From Chitinophaga pinensis (GTDB taxonomy: Bacteria; Bacteroidota; Bacteroidia; Flavobacteriales; Flavobacteriaceae), in assembly GCA_943324925.2 (NCBI GenBank), contig CALPNL020000013.1, positions 1 to 20,454 on the forward strand: 20,454 nucleotides of DNA, in the 5' to 3' direction. Under the pieces are notes generated by a model, which ran no database searches, was not told the DNA's origin, and worked only from the letters and a program-made list of their open reading frames with translations. Made by a program: the position numbers and the translations under genes. Within the stretch, counting starts at the first letter, position 1, and each line of letters begins with the position of its first letter. Shown here piece after piece: positions 1 through 7,853 of the stretch.

Positions 1-369
1 ATAAAACCAGAGAATTACATCACTTCTGAAATTGGTTTATTAGGATTGAAAGACATTATAAAAGAACTTGAAAAACCCGGTTTGGATCCACGAAAATCGG
101 CTAAAGTTTTTGAATTTGATGCCAATGTAAAATCGATAAAAGACATTAGAACCGGTATGATTTTACCGGGAATAGTCAATAACATTACCAATTTTGGTTG
201 CTTTGTAGATATCGGAATCAAAGAAAGTGGCTTGGTTCATATTTCCCAGCTCAAAGCGGGATTTGTTAGCGATGTAAACGAAGTAGTAAAATTACACCAA
301 CACGTGCAAGTGAAAGTTACAGAAGTGGATGAAGACAGAAAGCGGATTCAACTTTCTATGATTGTATAA
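1..369 (+). CDS. tex: Tex-family RNA-binding transcriptional accessory protein, C-terminal fragment
   Basis: This is the 3' end of a gene that begins before the window; the frame is open from base 1 and ends at TAA (367-369). The fragment holds the C-terminal part of a Tex/YhgF protein. First comes a short segment with KDIIKELEKPGLDPR, typical of the linker before the S1 domain. An S1 RNA-binding domain follows, with the pattern G-M-I-L-P-G-I-V then NFGCFVDIG, GLVHISQL and a closing VTEVDEDRKRIQLSM. Tex proteins are cytoplasmic nucleic-acid-binding proteins linked to transcription and translation fidelity. The gene ends at a hairpin terminator shared with the convergent tatA. The YqgF-like and helix-hairpin-helix domains expected upstream lie outside the window. 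The family assignment is confident from the S1 region and its linker. Confidence 0.9.
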   Translation: MKPENYITSEIGLLGLKDIIKELEKPGLDPRKSAKVFEFDANVKSIKDIRTGMILPGIVNNITNFGCFVDIGIKESGLVHISQLKAGFVSDVNEVVKLHQHVQVKVTEVDEDRKRIQLSMIV

Positions 370-375
370 ATTAAA

Positions 376-401
376 AAAGGCTTTTCGATTGAAAAGCCTT
401 T
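376..401. terminator. Bidirectional hairpin terminator between tex and tatA
   Basis: A perfect 11-bp stem (arms 376-386 and 391-401) closes a four-base GATT loop. It starts 6 bases after the tex stop and is followed by a T-rich run on the plus strand (roughly 399-415), with an A-rich run on the other side (373-378). It sits between two convergent genes, so it can stop transcription from both directions. This is the clearest intrinsic terminator in the window. Confidence 0.85.
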
Positions 402-404
402 ATT

Positions 405-578
405 TTATTTTTTTTCTTCTTCTTTTTTGGCTGCCGATTGATCTTCTTTAGCCGCATTTTTGAATTCTTTAATTCCGGTTCCTAAACCTTTCATTAATTC
501 TGGAATTTTTTTCCCTCCAAACATTAACAAAATTACAGCAAGGATTAAAATTATTTCAGTTGGTCCGAATCTTCCCAT
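405..578 (-). CDS. tatA: Sec-independent protein translocase subunit TatA (TatA/E type), 57 aa
   Basis: This short minus-strand gene starts at ATG (578-576) and stops at TAA (407-405). The protein begins MGRFGPTEIILILAVILLMF, one hydrophobic helix. The FGGKKIPEL hinge, an amphipathic helix (MKGLGTGIKEFKNAAK) and a highly charged Lys/Glu tail follow. This is the standard TatA layout: a single transmembrane segment, the FG hinge, then an amphipathic helix lying along the inner face of the membrane. TatA oligomers form the pore that exports folded twin-arginine substrates with TatC. At 57 residues it is at the short end for the family but typical for Bacteroidota. It converges on tex and is divergent from the M23-like gene, with about 195 bases between the two starts. 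No tatC is in the window. Confidence 0.92.
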   Translation of the reverse strand: MGRFGPTEIILILAVILLMFGGKKIPELMKGLGTGIKEFKNAAKEDQSAAKKEEEKK

Positions 579-601
579 AACACTATATTTTTAAGCTTTC
601 G

Positions 602-632
602 CAAATTTAAATTAATTTCTCGAACAAAGGTA
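602..632 (-). promoter_or_regulatory. Candidate tatA promoter (two TAnnTTTG boxes)
   Basis: Read on the minus strand, two perfect matches to the Bacteroidota -7 consensus TAnnTTTG occur upstream of tatA: TAAATTTG at 609-602 and TACCTTTG at 632-625. The proximal box ends 23 bases before the ATG. The TTTG of the distal box could serve as its -33 element, but the 15-base gap is slightly short. Which box is used cannot be decided by eye. Confidence 0.4.
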
Positions 633-721
633 AATAGAAATATTGGTATTTCATTTCCCTCATTAATAAATATTTATGATTTACTCTATTTATTAATAAA
701 ATTAACTCATCAAAATCTAAA

Positions 722-752
722 TTTATAAATGATAGTTTTATCATTATATTTG
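722..752 (+). promoter_or_regulatory. Bacteroidota-type promoter for the M23-like gene
   Basis: A perfect -7 box TATATTTG lies at 745-752. A TTTA (one mismatch to TTTG) at 722-725 gives a 19-base spacing, within the usual range for flavobacterial promoters. The box ends 20 bases before the ATG at 773. The in-frame GTG at 752 lies inside the box, so it cannot be the start codon. Confidence 0.6.
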
Positions 753-772
753 TGATAATAATATCAAGCACG

Positions 773-1270
773 ATGTCAGAGAAAAAAAATAAAAGAAAAA
801 TATTAAAAAGGAAATTATTTACAAAAAACCGTTTGGTAATTTTAAATGAAGACACTTTTGAAGAAATTTTTTCCTTACGATTAACCTTAATGAACGTCTT
901 TGTAGTTGCCTCCATAGCGGCGATATTAATCATTACTTTTACCACTTATATTATTGCTTTCACCCCTTTACGAGAATATATTCCGGGATATGCTTCCACC
1001 AAATTAAGAAAAGAAGCCACAGAATTGGCTTTAAAATCAGATTCGTTAGCATTGGCTTTGAAGAAAAACGACGCCTATTTAAAATCGGTGGTTAAGGTTC
1101 TGAATGGCGATTTAGAATACGAGCAAATTAATAAAGATTCCATTATGTCCTCGGATAATATTAGCACTACAATTGAAAATGATGCGCCTTCGAAAGCGGA
1201 ATTGCAATTGAGAGAACAAATTTTACAAGAAGAAAAACTACTTTCTAATGAAAAGAAAGGAAAAAAATAG
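773..1270 (+). CDS. Single-pass membrane protein resembling the N-terminal part of an M23 peptidase, peptidase domain absent
   Basis: The start is ATG 773, because the upstream in-frame GTG falls in the promoter; the product is 165 aa. A basic cytoplasmic N-terminus (MSEKKNKRKILKRKLFTKNR) precedes one transmembrane helix (about residues 34-56) and the sequence FTPLREYIPGY. A periplasmic helical, charged region follows and ends in EKKGKK. This layout and wording match, from memory, the N-terminal region of flavobacterial M23 (LytM-type) envelope metallopeptidases of about 280-330 aa, which often sit between tatA and a GH3 gene. The HxxxD and HxH zinc motifs of the catalytic domain are absent, and only 30 bases separate the stop from the next gene. 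It is either a clean C-terminal truncation or a non-catalytic relative. The surviving part could still act as a membrane-anchored coiled-coil protein, but that is speculation. Confidence 0.65.
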   Translation: MSEKKNKRKILKRKLFTKNRLVILNEDTFEEIFSLRLTLMNVFVVASIAAILIITFTTYIIAFTPLREYIPGYASTKLRKEATELALKSDSLALALKKNDAYLKSVVKVLNGDLEYEQINKDSIMSSDNISTTIENDAPSKAELQLREQILQEEKLLSNEKKGKK

Positions 1271-1300
1271 CTGGAAAACAGTAACAAAAACAACATCTGA

Positions 1301-2824
1301 ATGTCTTTAAAATCGTTCTTGGCCAAACAATTTGCCAACTCTATTTATAAAAAAACCAAGTTGTGGTCGGACTATCCCGTTCAAACGCAACAAACCGTTT
1401 TTAAAGAGATTATCCGTCAAGCGAAAAACACGCAATTCGGTATTGACCATGATTTTGATACTATAAATACTTTTCAAGATTTCTCAAAGAAGGTGCCTAT
1501 TCGCGATTACGAAGCCCTAAAACCGTATATTGATCGAGTGATTCAAGGCGAAGAAAACGTTCTTTGGAAAGGCAAACCGTTGTATTTTGCTAAAACTTCA
1601 GGAACAACTTCTGGCGCAAAATACATTCCTTTAACCAAGGAATCGATGCCGTTCCATATTGAAGCCGCTCGAAACGCCATTTTACATTATATTCATGAAA
1701 CGCGAAATGCGGATTTTGTAAATGGCAAAATGATCTTTCTTCAAGGCAGCCCTATTTTAGAAGAAAAAAACGGAATTCAATTGGGAAGATTATCGGGAAT
1801 TGTAGCCCATTTTGTACCTAAATATTTGCAAAAAAATAGAATGCCCACTTTTGAAACCAATTGCATCGAAGACTGGGAAACCAAGGTGGATGCCATTGTT
1901 GAAGAAACGTTCAATGAAGATATGACCGTCATTTCTGGAATTCCGTCTTGGGTGCAAATGTATTTTGAAAAATTACAGCAAAAAGCCGCAAAACCCGTTG
2001 GTGAGTTATTCAAAAACTTCAATTTATTCATTTACGGCGGTGTGAATTTTGAGCCTTATCGAGCTAAATTTGAGAATTTAATTGGCAGAAAAGTCGATTC
2101 TATAGAGTTGTTTCCTGCTTCGGAAGGCTTTTTTGCTTATCAATCCCGAAACTTCGGTATTAAAAATGAAGAAGGAATGTTGTTGCTTTTAAACTCTGGA
2201 ATTTTCTACGAATTTATAAAATCAGAAGAATTTCTTACTGATACCGAAACTTCGGGACCAAGGCGATATACGATTGGCGAAGTTGAATTAAACGTCAATT
2301 ATGTTTTGATAATTTCAACCAACGCGGGACTTTGGGGCTATAATATTGGCGATACCGTTCAATTCACTTCCTTAAAACCGTATCGCGTTATCGTTTCGGG
2401 CCGAATTAAACATTTCATTTCTGCTTTTGGAGAACACGTGATCGGAAAAGAAGTTGAACACGCGTTGAAACAAGCAATGGAAAACACTTCGATTCAAATT
2501 AAAGAGTTTACCGTGGCACCGCAAATTACCCCAACGGACGGTTTGCCTTACCATGAATGGTTTATAGAATTTGATTCCGATGGTTCGGGAGAACCAGAAA
2601 ACGAAGATGCATTTGCGGAAGCGATAGACAACGCCATGCGAAACCAAAACACCTATTATGACGACTTGATTGTGGGGAAAGTTTTGCGAAAATTGGTGAT
2701 TACCAAAGTAGCTAAAAACGGTTTCCAAGACTATATGAAATCGATAGGAAAATTAGGCGGACAAAACAAAATTCCGAGGCTGAGTAACGATAGAACCATT
2801 GCTGATTTATTAAAATTAAAATAA
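1301..2824 (+). CDS. GH3 auxin-responsive-promoter family protein (acyl-adenylating enzyme)
   Basis: The 507-aa product belongs to the GH3 branch of the ANL adenylating superfamily. Visible motifs in order are the phosphate-binding loop KTSGTTSGAKYIPLT (residues 98-112), FIYGGVNFEPYR (243-254), FPASEG (271-276), GYNIGD (346-351) and the hinge GRIKHFISAFGEHV (367-380). Together these form the ATP-binding and domain-rotation apparatus. Plant GH3 proteins couple jasmonate or auxin to amino acids; the substrate of bacterial homologues is not established, so only acyl-AMP formation with transfer to an amine or similar nucleophile is a fair expectation. No signal peptide is seen, so it is cytoplasmic. 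It follows the M23-like gene by 30 bases, in the same probable transcription unit, and ends 6 bases before the next gene. Confidence 0.9.
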   Translation: MSLKSFLAKQFANSIYKKTKLWSDYPVQTQQTVFKEIIRQAKNTQFGIDHDFDTINTFQDFSKKVPIRDYEALKPYIDRVIQGEENVLWKGKPLYFAKTSGTTSGAKYIPLTKESMPFHIEAARNAILHYIHETRNADFVNGKMIFLQGSPILEEKNGIQLGRLSGIVAHFVPKYLQKNRMPTFETNCIEDWETKVDAIVEETFNEDMTVISGIPSWVQMYFEKLQQKAAKPVGELFKNFNLFIYGGVNFEPYRAKFENLIGRKVDSIELFPASEGFFAYQSRNFGIKNEEGMLLLLNSGIFYEFIKSEEFLTDTETSGPRRYTIGEVELNVNYVLIISTNAGLWGYNIGDTVQFTSLKPYRVIVSGRIKHFISAFGEHVIGKEVEHALKQAMENTSIQIKEFTVAPQITPTDGLPYHEWFIEFDSDGSGEPENEDAFAEAIDNAMRNQNTYYDDLIVGKVLRKLVITKVAKNGFQDYMKSIGKLGGQNKIPRLSNDRTIADLLKLK

Positions 2825-2830
2825 AGAAGG

Positions 2831-3706
2831 ATGCAAACAAAAAGTTTTTGGTTGGTGTTGTTTTTAGTGAGTTTTTCCATTTACGCTCAAACCAAAGGCA
2901 TTGTGGTTGACGAATCTGGGAAGCCCATCCCATATGTGAATATTTGGGTTGAAAACGAAAATATTGGAACGACTTCTGAAGAAAATGGCGAGTTTTCAAT
3001 TGCTGCTTCTGCAAATAAGAATCTGATATTTTATATTTTAGGATTTGAAAAGAGGGTTTTAAAAGCTTCTGATGTTTCTAATGTAATTATGAAAGCGGTT
3101 TCATTTCAATTGGACGAAGTGGTAATCGCCCGACATTTTGAAACTAAAAAAATAGAAATCGGACAAATCAACAATTCCGTTTTAGAAGCCTTTGATAACG
3201 GTCCGCGAATTGACGTGAAGTTTTTCCCCTACGAAGCCGCTTATAAAAAGACCAAATTCATTAAGAAAGTGAGCATTCTAACCGACAGTAGAATTGACAA
3301 CACCACCGTTAAAATCCATTTTTATAAGGCCGATGCCAATGGCTTTCCCGGTGAGGAATTACTAACTAGAGATTATATTGTAACTATTCAAAAGGGCGTG
3401 GTTCGAAATGGTTTTGACCTCACCGACTTGAATTTGAAAATGCCCAAAACCGGACTCTTCATTGGTTTTGAAAAGCTGTTAATTTCGAAAAACAAATTGG
3501 AAAAAACGATTGTCAATTCCAACACACAAAAAACAAGCATTCAAGTAATTTACTATCCATTGGTTTTGTATAATTATATAGAACGCGATTATTTATTTAC
3601 TTTTTCGGGGGGCAAATGGAATCGACAAACGAGTGATAAAAACCAAGGATCTTTCGGTAAAATCAAGGTCTATGAGCCTGCAATAAATTTGGTTTTAACC
3701 AACTAA
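2831..3706 (+). CDS. Secreted protein with carboxypeptidase-like regulatory domain
   Basis: The 291-aa product has a Sec signal peptide (residues 1-20, MQTKSFWLVLFLVSFSIYAQ) followed at once by a carboxypeptidase-D regulatory-like (CarboxypepD_reg / DUF4480-type) beta-sandwich. This runs from about 22 to 90, with the hallmark KGIVVDESGKPIPYVNIWV and a TSEENGEFSI turn. The rest (100-291) has no motif I recognise and no TonB plug or barrel. Such proteins are common in Bacteroidota envelopes; most are uncharacterised and act in the periplasm or at the outer membrane. An AGAAGG-like purine stretch lies just before the ATG and supports this start. It is probably co-transcribed with the GH3 gene (6-base gap). 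Confidence 0.75.
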   Translation: MQTKSFWLVLFLVSFSIYAQTKGIVVDESGKPIPYVNIWVENENIGTTSEENGEFSIAASANKNLIFYILGFEKRVLKASDVSNVIMKAVSFQLDEVVIARHFETKKIEIGQINNSVLEAFDNGPRIDVKFFPYEAAYKKTKFIKKVSILTDSRIDNTTVKIHFYKADANGFPGEELLTRDYIVTIQKGVVRNGFDLTDLNLKMPKTGLFIGFEKLLISKNKLEKTIVNSNTQKTSIQVIYYPLVLYNYIERDYLFTFSGGKWNRQTSDKNQGSFGKIKVYEPAINLVLTN

Positions 3707-3719
3707 AATATAAAAACCT

Positions 3720-3727
3720 TACATTTG
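3720..3727 (+). promoter_or_regulatory. Candidate -7 box upstream of the DUF6909-type gene
   Basis: TACATTTG is a perfect match to the TAnnTTTG consensus and ends 22 bases before the ATG at 3750, a distance shared with other promoters here. No good -33 TTTG lies at the expected spacing; the nearest candidates (TTGG around 3689, TTTT at 3693-3696) are further away than usual. If real, it could also drive the polysaccharide genes that follow, since the next gap is only 8 bases. Confidence 0.5.
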
Positions 3728-3749
3728 TGGGTTAATAAATAAAATCCAA

Positions 3750-5429
3750 ATGAAAGAAATCAAGAATATTGTTAGATCAAGAGCGCAAGAATCATCTAGC
3801 GCGGTTGAGAAATTATATATTACTATGCGCCATTTGTTCAATAGAGGATTCTATAAACCAATGGGGGTTTCTGGAGAAACATTGCGCGAAGCATTATTGT
3901 CGTTACGTCCCGAAATATATGGCACAATTGCCGAAGATAAAGTAGAATTAAGCGGCCTTTTATATGTAATTGAAAGACTTCCAATAGGGATTGAAGAATG
4001 CCGTTTTATCAATTTAACTTCAGATGAAGGTTACTCAAAATCACATTTTCAAGCGATAATTCCACCAAAAAGAAGAAGAAATTGTTATCGAATTGATGAC
4101 GAGCAAATGAACGTTGAAATCACCCGAGGTAGGTCCGACATTTATGATATTTTAACGCATTTGACTTTTATTTTCATAGAATCTCATAAAATTAAAAACC
4201 GTGTTTTACTCGATGAAAATGCTGAGGTTTCTAGAGATTGGCAAAAATTAGAACAAGCAGTTTTATCCAATAAAAAACTAACTTTAGCCGATAAAGAGAA
4301 AACAATTTCGCATACCGCAAATATCTTAGGACGAACATTTGTTGAGATTTTAGATATTTATGACGCTTTTGGCACCATAGAAAAACCAGATCGCTTTTTA
4401 CACGTAATTTATTGGTTGGGAAAACTAGCCATTGAAGAAGTGGTTGAAAACAATAAAAGAACCATCACTTTTAGTCCTATTTTAAGAGAAAGATTGGGCC
4501 ATCATATTCATGGGGAAATATGGGCAACCAACATAAAAGAGGTGCTTAAAGCAAATGATTTATTGGATCGTCCAATTCACATTATCAGCGCCAACATGCA
4601 CTCGGTGATGAATTCAATATTTGCAACGACAGTATTAAAAACCAAATTCAAAGACAAATCGGATTTCTTTATTTTTGAAGAATTGAGTAAATCAGGCGCC
4701 GATGAGGTTCGAAATAAAGTGGAAGATTTTGCCAAATTAAATGGTATGATTTCTTTGCCCGATACCTCTGGAACCAACATTGATGTTCAGATTTTTGATA
4801 CAGCCAAAATAGATTGGAAAAAAACGGCATTTCCAAACGCGAAAATGCACAATAAAAATCCAGTAATCATCGTTATGGACTACGCTTTTGGAGAGCAAGC
4901 CTACGAAACAATTGATGAATTATTAAAACCATTTCAAAAAGACATTTTTTTAAATGTAGAATCGGTTTCAATAATGGGAAAAGCAGGAATTCTTCAAGGC
5001 GGAAAAGGAGATATTATGATTCCCTCGGCACATATAAATGAAGGAACGGGAGACAACTATTTCTTTCATAATGAATTGACGGCCGAGATGCTGGAAGGAA
5101 ACGATATAGCGGTATTTTCGGGACCAATGATCACAGTTTTGGGAACGTCATTGCAAAATAAAGATTTATTGAAGTTTTTCCACGAATCAACTTGGGGAGT
5201 TATTGGACTGGAAATGGAAGGGGCTTATTATCAAAAAGCAATTCAATCAGCCTCAAAAATCAGAAAGAGTATCCATCCTGATGTGAAAGTTAGATATGCT
5301 TATTATGCATCAGACAACCCACTGGAAACCGGAAGCACATTGGCTTCAGGCGGATTAGGAACAACGGGAGTAAAGCCAACGTATTTAATTACAATTAAAA
5401 TATTAGAACAAATTTTTAACATAAAATAG
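3750..5429 (+). CDS. DUF6909-type protein with nucleoside-phosphorylase-like C-terminal half
   Basis: I recognise this 559-aa protein as a conserved flavobacterial family (DUF6909, from memory) without an established function. The N-terminal region (1-260) is helical and basic, with IVRSRAQESSS near the start, a PPKRRRNCYRI segment (105-115) and RERLGHHIHGEIW (246-258). The C-terminal part (about 270-559) reads like the PNP/MTAN fold. It has GLEMEGAYY (486-494), matching the ExEG ribose-binding motif of purine nucleoside phosphorylases and nucleosidases, and YASDNPLE (519-526), whose Asp522 sits where the catalytic acid is found. AMP nucleosidase has a comparable two-part layout, so an N-glycosidase or phosphorylase acting on a nucleotide is plausible but unproven. 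No signal peptide or membrane segment is seen, so it is cytoplasmic. Confidence 0.7.
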   Translation: MKEIKNIVRSRAQESSSAVEKLYITMRHLFNRGFYKPMGVSGETLREALLSLRPEIYGTIAEDKVELSGLLYVIERLPIGIEECRFINLTSDEGYSKSHFQAIIPPKRRRNCYRIDDEQMNVEITRGRSDIYDILTHLTFIFIESHKIKNRVLLDENAEVSRDWQKLEQAVLSNKKLTLADKEKTISHTANILGRTFVEILDIYDAFGTIEKPDRFLHVIYWLGKLAIEEVVENNKRTITFSPILRERLGHHIHGEIWATNIKEVLKANDLLDRPIHIISANMHSVMNSIFATTVLKTKFKDKSDFFIFEELSKSGADEVRNKVEDFAKLNGMISLPDTSGTNIDVQIFDTAKIDWKKTAFPNAKMHNKNPVIIVMDYAFGEQAYETIDELLKPFQKDIFLNVESVSIMGKAGILQGGKGDIMIPSAHINEGTGDNYFFHNELTAEMLEGNDIAVFSGPMITVLGTSLQNKDLLKFFHESTWGVIGLEMEGAYYQKAIQSASKIRKSIHPDVKVRYAYYASDNPLETGSTLASGGLGTTGVKPTYLITIKILEQIFNIK

Positions 5430-5437
5430 TTTTTATT

Positions 5438-6439
5438 ATGAGTCAAAACTCAACCAATTCAGACCATCAAGAAATTGATTTAACCATGATTTCAAATAAA
5501 ATTAATGGTTTTTTCAGCGGAATAGGATCGTCAATTTATAGAAGTATTCAATTTTTTAAACGAAATTTATTCATTACCGGAATTCTATTTGTTTCAGGAG
5601 CTGGACTGGGAATTTATCTCGACTCTAATAACGAGACATACGACTCAAAAATTATTGTGAGACCTAATTTTGGTAGTACAGAATATTTATATAATAAAAT
5701 AGATTTATTGTCTTCTAAAATAAAAAACCGAGACACTATTTTTTTGAAATCTATTGGGATTAAAGACCCCACTAGCATCAAGGTGATTGAAATTGAGCCG
5801 ATTATTGATATTTATAGCCTAGTAAATTACAATGAAAAAAATGTTACCGTTACCACAAATACATTAAATTTTGAATTGTTAAAACTATTAGCAGAAGATA
5901 GTGATGTTAATAAGGTTATTAAAGATAAAGCAACTAGTAAAAATTATTATTGGCATACCATTCATATCGTTTCCAAAGGATTCGCAACAGATGAAAATGC
6001 CATTAAGCCTATTTTAGATTATTTAAACAATAACAGTTACTTCGATAGATTAAAAAAAGTTAACCTTCAGAACGTAAAAGAAAATATTAGAAAGAGCGAA
6101 GAAATGATCTCTCAAATTAATGCGGTGCTTGAAAAATTAGCGACAGCTACAGATCAAAAAGCCGACAAATTAGTTTTCTACAATGAGAATACCGATTTAA
6201 ATGGAATTCTTAAAACTAAGCAGGAGCTGGTTTTAAAAATTGGATTACAAAAAGAGGATTTGGTAAATTATGAAAGCATAATTAAAAATAATAGCAGCAT
6301 ACTTAATGTGAAAAACACTGAAAGTGTTAACGGTAAATTAAAATTTGTATTGCCGTTATTGTTTATTTTTGGATTTGTATTTATCCGTTTATTTTCAAAA
6401 TTTTATAAAAGACAAGCTTTAAAGAACAACAAAATATAA
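5438..6439 (+). CDS. Wzz-like polysaccharide chain-length determinant protein
   Basis: The 333-aa product has the classic two-helix topology of polysaccharide co-polymerases. A cytoplasmic N-terminus (1-43) precedes TM1 at about 44-61 (LFITGILFVSGAGLGIYL). A large periplasmic domain follows, rich in predicted helix with a charged coiled-coil-like stretch (about 205-285), then TM2 at about 302-319 and a short basic tail. There is no C-terminal Walker-type BY-kinase domain, so it resembles O-antigen Wzz rather than Wzc. The usual Pro-rich stretch by TM2 is reduced to a single Pro in LKFVLPLLF. It would set the modal chain length made by the Wzy encoded at 16872. It starts 8 bases after the previous stop and 4 bases separate it from rfbA, so it opens the polysaccharide operon. 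Confidence 0.75.
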   Translation: MSQNSTNSDHQEIDLTMISNKINGFFSGIGSSIYRSIQFFKRNLFITGILFVSGAGLGIYLDSNNETYDSKIIVRPNFGSTEYLYNKIDLLSSKIKNRDTIFLKSIGIKDPTSIKVIEIEPIIDIYSLVNYNEKNVTVTTNTLNFELLKLLAEDSDVNKVIKDKATSKNYYWHTIHIVSKGFATDENAIKPILDYLNNNSYFDRLKKVNLQNVKENIRKSEEMISQINAVLEKLATATDQKADKLVFYNENTDLNGILKTKQELVLKIGLQKEDLVNYESIIKNNSSILNVKNTESVNGKLKFVLPLLFIFGFVFIRLFSKFYKRQALKNNKI

Positions 6440-6443
6440 CAGA

Positions 6444-7301
6444 ATGAAAGGGATTATTTTAGCCGGAGGATCCGGAACCAGATTGCACCCGCTGACACTT
6501 GCAGTCAGTAAACAGTTAATGCCAATTTACGACAAACCGATGATTTATTATCCTTTGTCGTCTTTACTTTGGTCGGGGATTAGAGAAATATTAATTATTT
6601 CGACCCCGCATGATTTACCTTTATTCAGACAATTATTAGGAGACGGATCGCGATTAGGTTGCCGATTTGAGTATGCTGTTCAAGAGCATCCGAATGGGTT
6701 GGCAGAAGCGTTTATTATTGGAAAAGAATTTATTGGAAACGATAAAGTGGCCCTAGTTTTAGGAGACAATATTTTTTACGGAACCGGACTTTCTGATTTA
6801 TTACAATCCAATAATAATCCAAATGGAGGGATTATTTATGCTTACCACGTAAACGACCCTGAAAGATACGGAGTAGTTGATTTTGATGCCGACGGAAACG
6901 TACTTTCTATAGAGGAAAAGCCAACCAATCCAAAGTCAAATTTTGCTGTTCCTGGAATATATTTTTATGATAATGACGTGGTAGAAATTGCTGCTAACAT
7001 AAAACCGAGTCATCGCGGTGAAATTGAAATTACTGATGTAAATAAAGAATACCTTCGTAGAGGAAAATTAAAAGTGAGTATTTTGGACAGAGGAACCGCT
7101 TGGTTTGATACCGGAACATTTAACTCTTTAATGCAAGCCTCACAATTTGTTCAAGTTATAGAAGAAAGGCAAGGCCTTAAAATTGGCTCTATTGAGGAAG
7201 CGGCATTCAAAATGGGATTCATCAATGCAGAGCAATTAAAAGAATTAGCTCAGCCCTTACTAAAAAGCGGTTACGGGAAGCATTTATTAGAAATTATATA
7301 A
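6444..7301 (+). CDS. rfbA: Glucose-1-phosphate thymidylyltransferase
   Basis: The product makes dTDP-glucose from dTTP and glucose-1-phosphate, the first step of dTDP-L-rhamnose synthesis, in the cytoplasm. Its 285 aa is the usual RmlA size. Diagnostic motifs are the nucleotide-binding GGSGTRLHPLT (8-18), LGDNIFYG (107-114) with the metal-binding Asp, SIEEKP (155-160), GEIEITDVN (192-200) and GTAWFDTGT (217-225). The GGSGTR form fits RmlA proteins. It is followed immediately by rfbC with no spacer, so the two genes are translationally linked. Product feedback inhibition by dTDP-rhamnose is known for the family. Confidence 0.97.
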   Translation: MKGIILAGGSGTRLHPLTLAVSKQLMPIYDKPMIYYPLSSLLWSGIREILIISTPHDLPLFRQLLGDGSRLGCRFEYAVQEHPNGLAEAFIIGKEFIGNDKVALVLGDNIFYGTGLSDLLQSNNNPNGGIIYAYHVNDPERYGVVDFDADGNVLSIEEKPTNPKSNFAVPGIYFYDNDVVEIAANIKPSHRGEIEITDVNKEYLRRGKLKVSILDRGTAWFDTGTFNSLMQASQFVQVIEERQGLKIGSIEEAAFKMGFINAEQLKELAQPLLKSGYGKHLLEII

Positions 7302-7853
7302 ATGAATTTTATACCTACAAAATTAAAAGGATGCTTTGTTATTGAGCCTAAAATATTCAATGACGAAAGAGGTTATTTTTTAGAGAGTTATAACGAAAAA
7401 ACTTTTCAAAACGGAATCGGTCAGCCCGTAAAATTTGTTCAAGACAACCAATCGTACTCTTCAAAAGGAGTTTTACGTGGATTGCATTATCAAACCGGAG
7501 AACACGCTCAGGCCAAGTTGGTTAGAGTTTTACATGGCGAAGTTTTGGACGTTGTGGTGGATATCCGACCTGATTCCAAAACCTATGGCGAATCTTTTTC
7601 TGTAGTCCTTTCTGGCGAAAATCAAAAACAATTTTTTATTCCTAGAGGTTTTGCACACGGTTTTTTAGTGTTAAGTGAAACGGCAACTTTTTTTTACAAA
7701 TGCGATAATTTTTATAATAAAGAAAGTGAAGGCGGAATCATTTATAACGATAAGTCTTTAAATATCGATTGGCAATTTTCAAATGACGAACTCCTCATTT
7801 CAGAAAAAGACGCGATATTACCCACTATTGAAAACGCCAAAAAAATATGGTAG
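7302..7853 (+). CDS. rfbC: dTDP-4-dehydrorhamnose 3,5-epimerase
   Basis: This cupin-fold epimerase converts dTDP-4-keto-6-deoxyglucose to dTDP-4-keto-L-rhamnose. The 183-aa length is typical. The signature GVLRGLHYQ (57-64) carries catalytic His62; VLDVVVDIRPDSKTYG (81-96) and PRGFAHGFLVLSE (114-126) follow, then Tyr132, the expected catalytic acid, in ATFFYKCDNFYN. It begins on the base after the rfbA stop and overlaps rfbD by 7 bases. With rfbA and rfbD it gives three of the four rhamnose steps. Confidence 0.97.
   Translation: MNFIPTKLKGCFVIEPKIFNDERGYFLESYNEKTFQNGIGQPVKFVQDNQSYSSKGVLRGLHYQTGEHAQAKLVRVLHGEVLDVVVDIRPDSKTYGESFSVVLSGENQKQFFIPRGFAHGFLVLSETATFFYKCDNFYNKESEGGIIYNDKSLNIDWQFSNDELLISEKDAILPTIENAKKIW

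Noticed and set aside
752..772. GTG start that would add seven residues to the M23-like protein
   Set aside because: The codon is part of the -7 promoter box TATATTTG (745-752), so it cannot lie in the transcript; ATG 773 fits.
2372..2728. Minus-strand 118-aa open frame inside the GH3 gene
   Set aside because: It lies wholly within the well-supported GH3 coding region, has no recognisable domain and no promoter, so it is a shadow frame.
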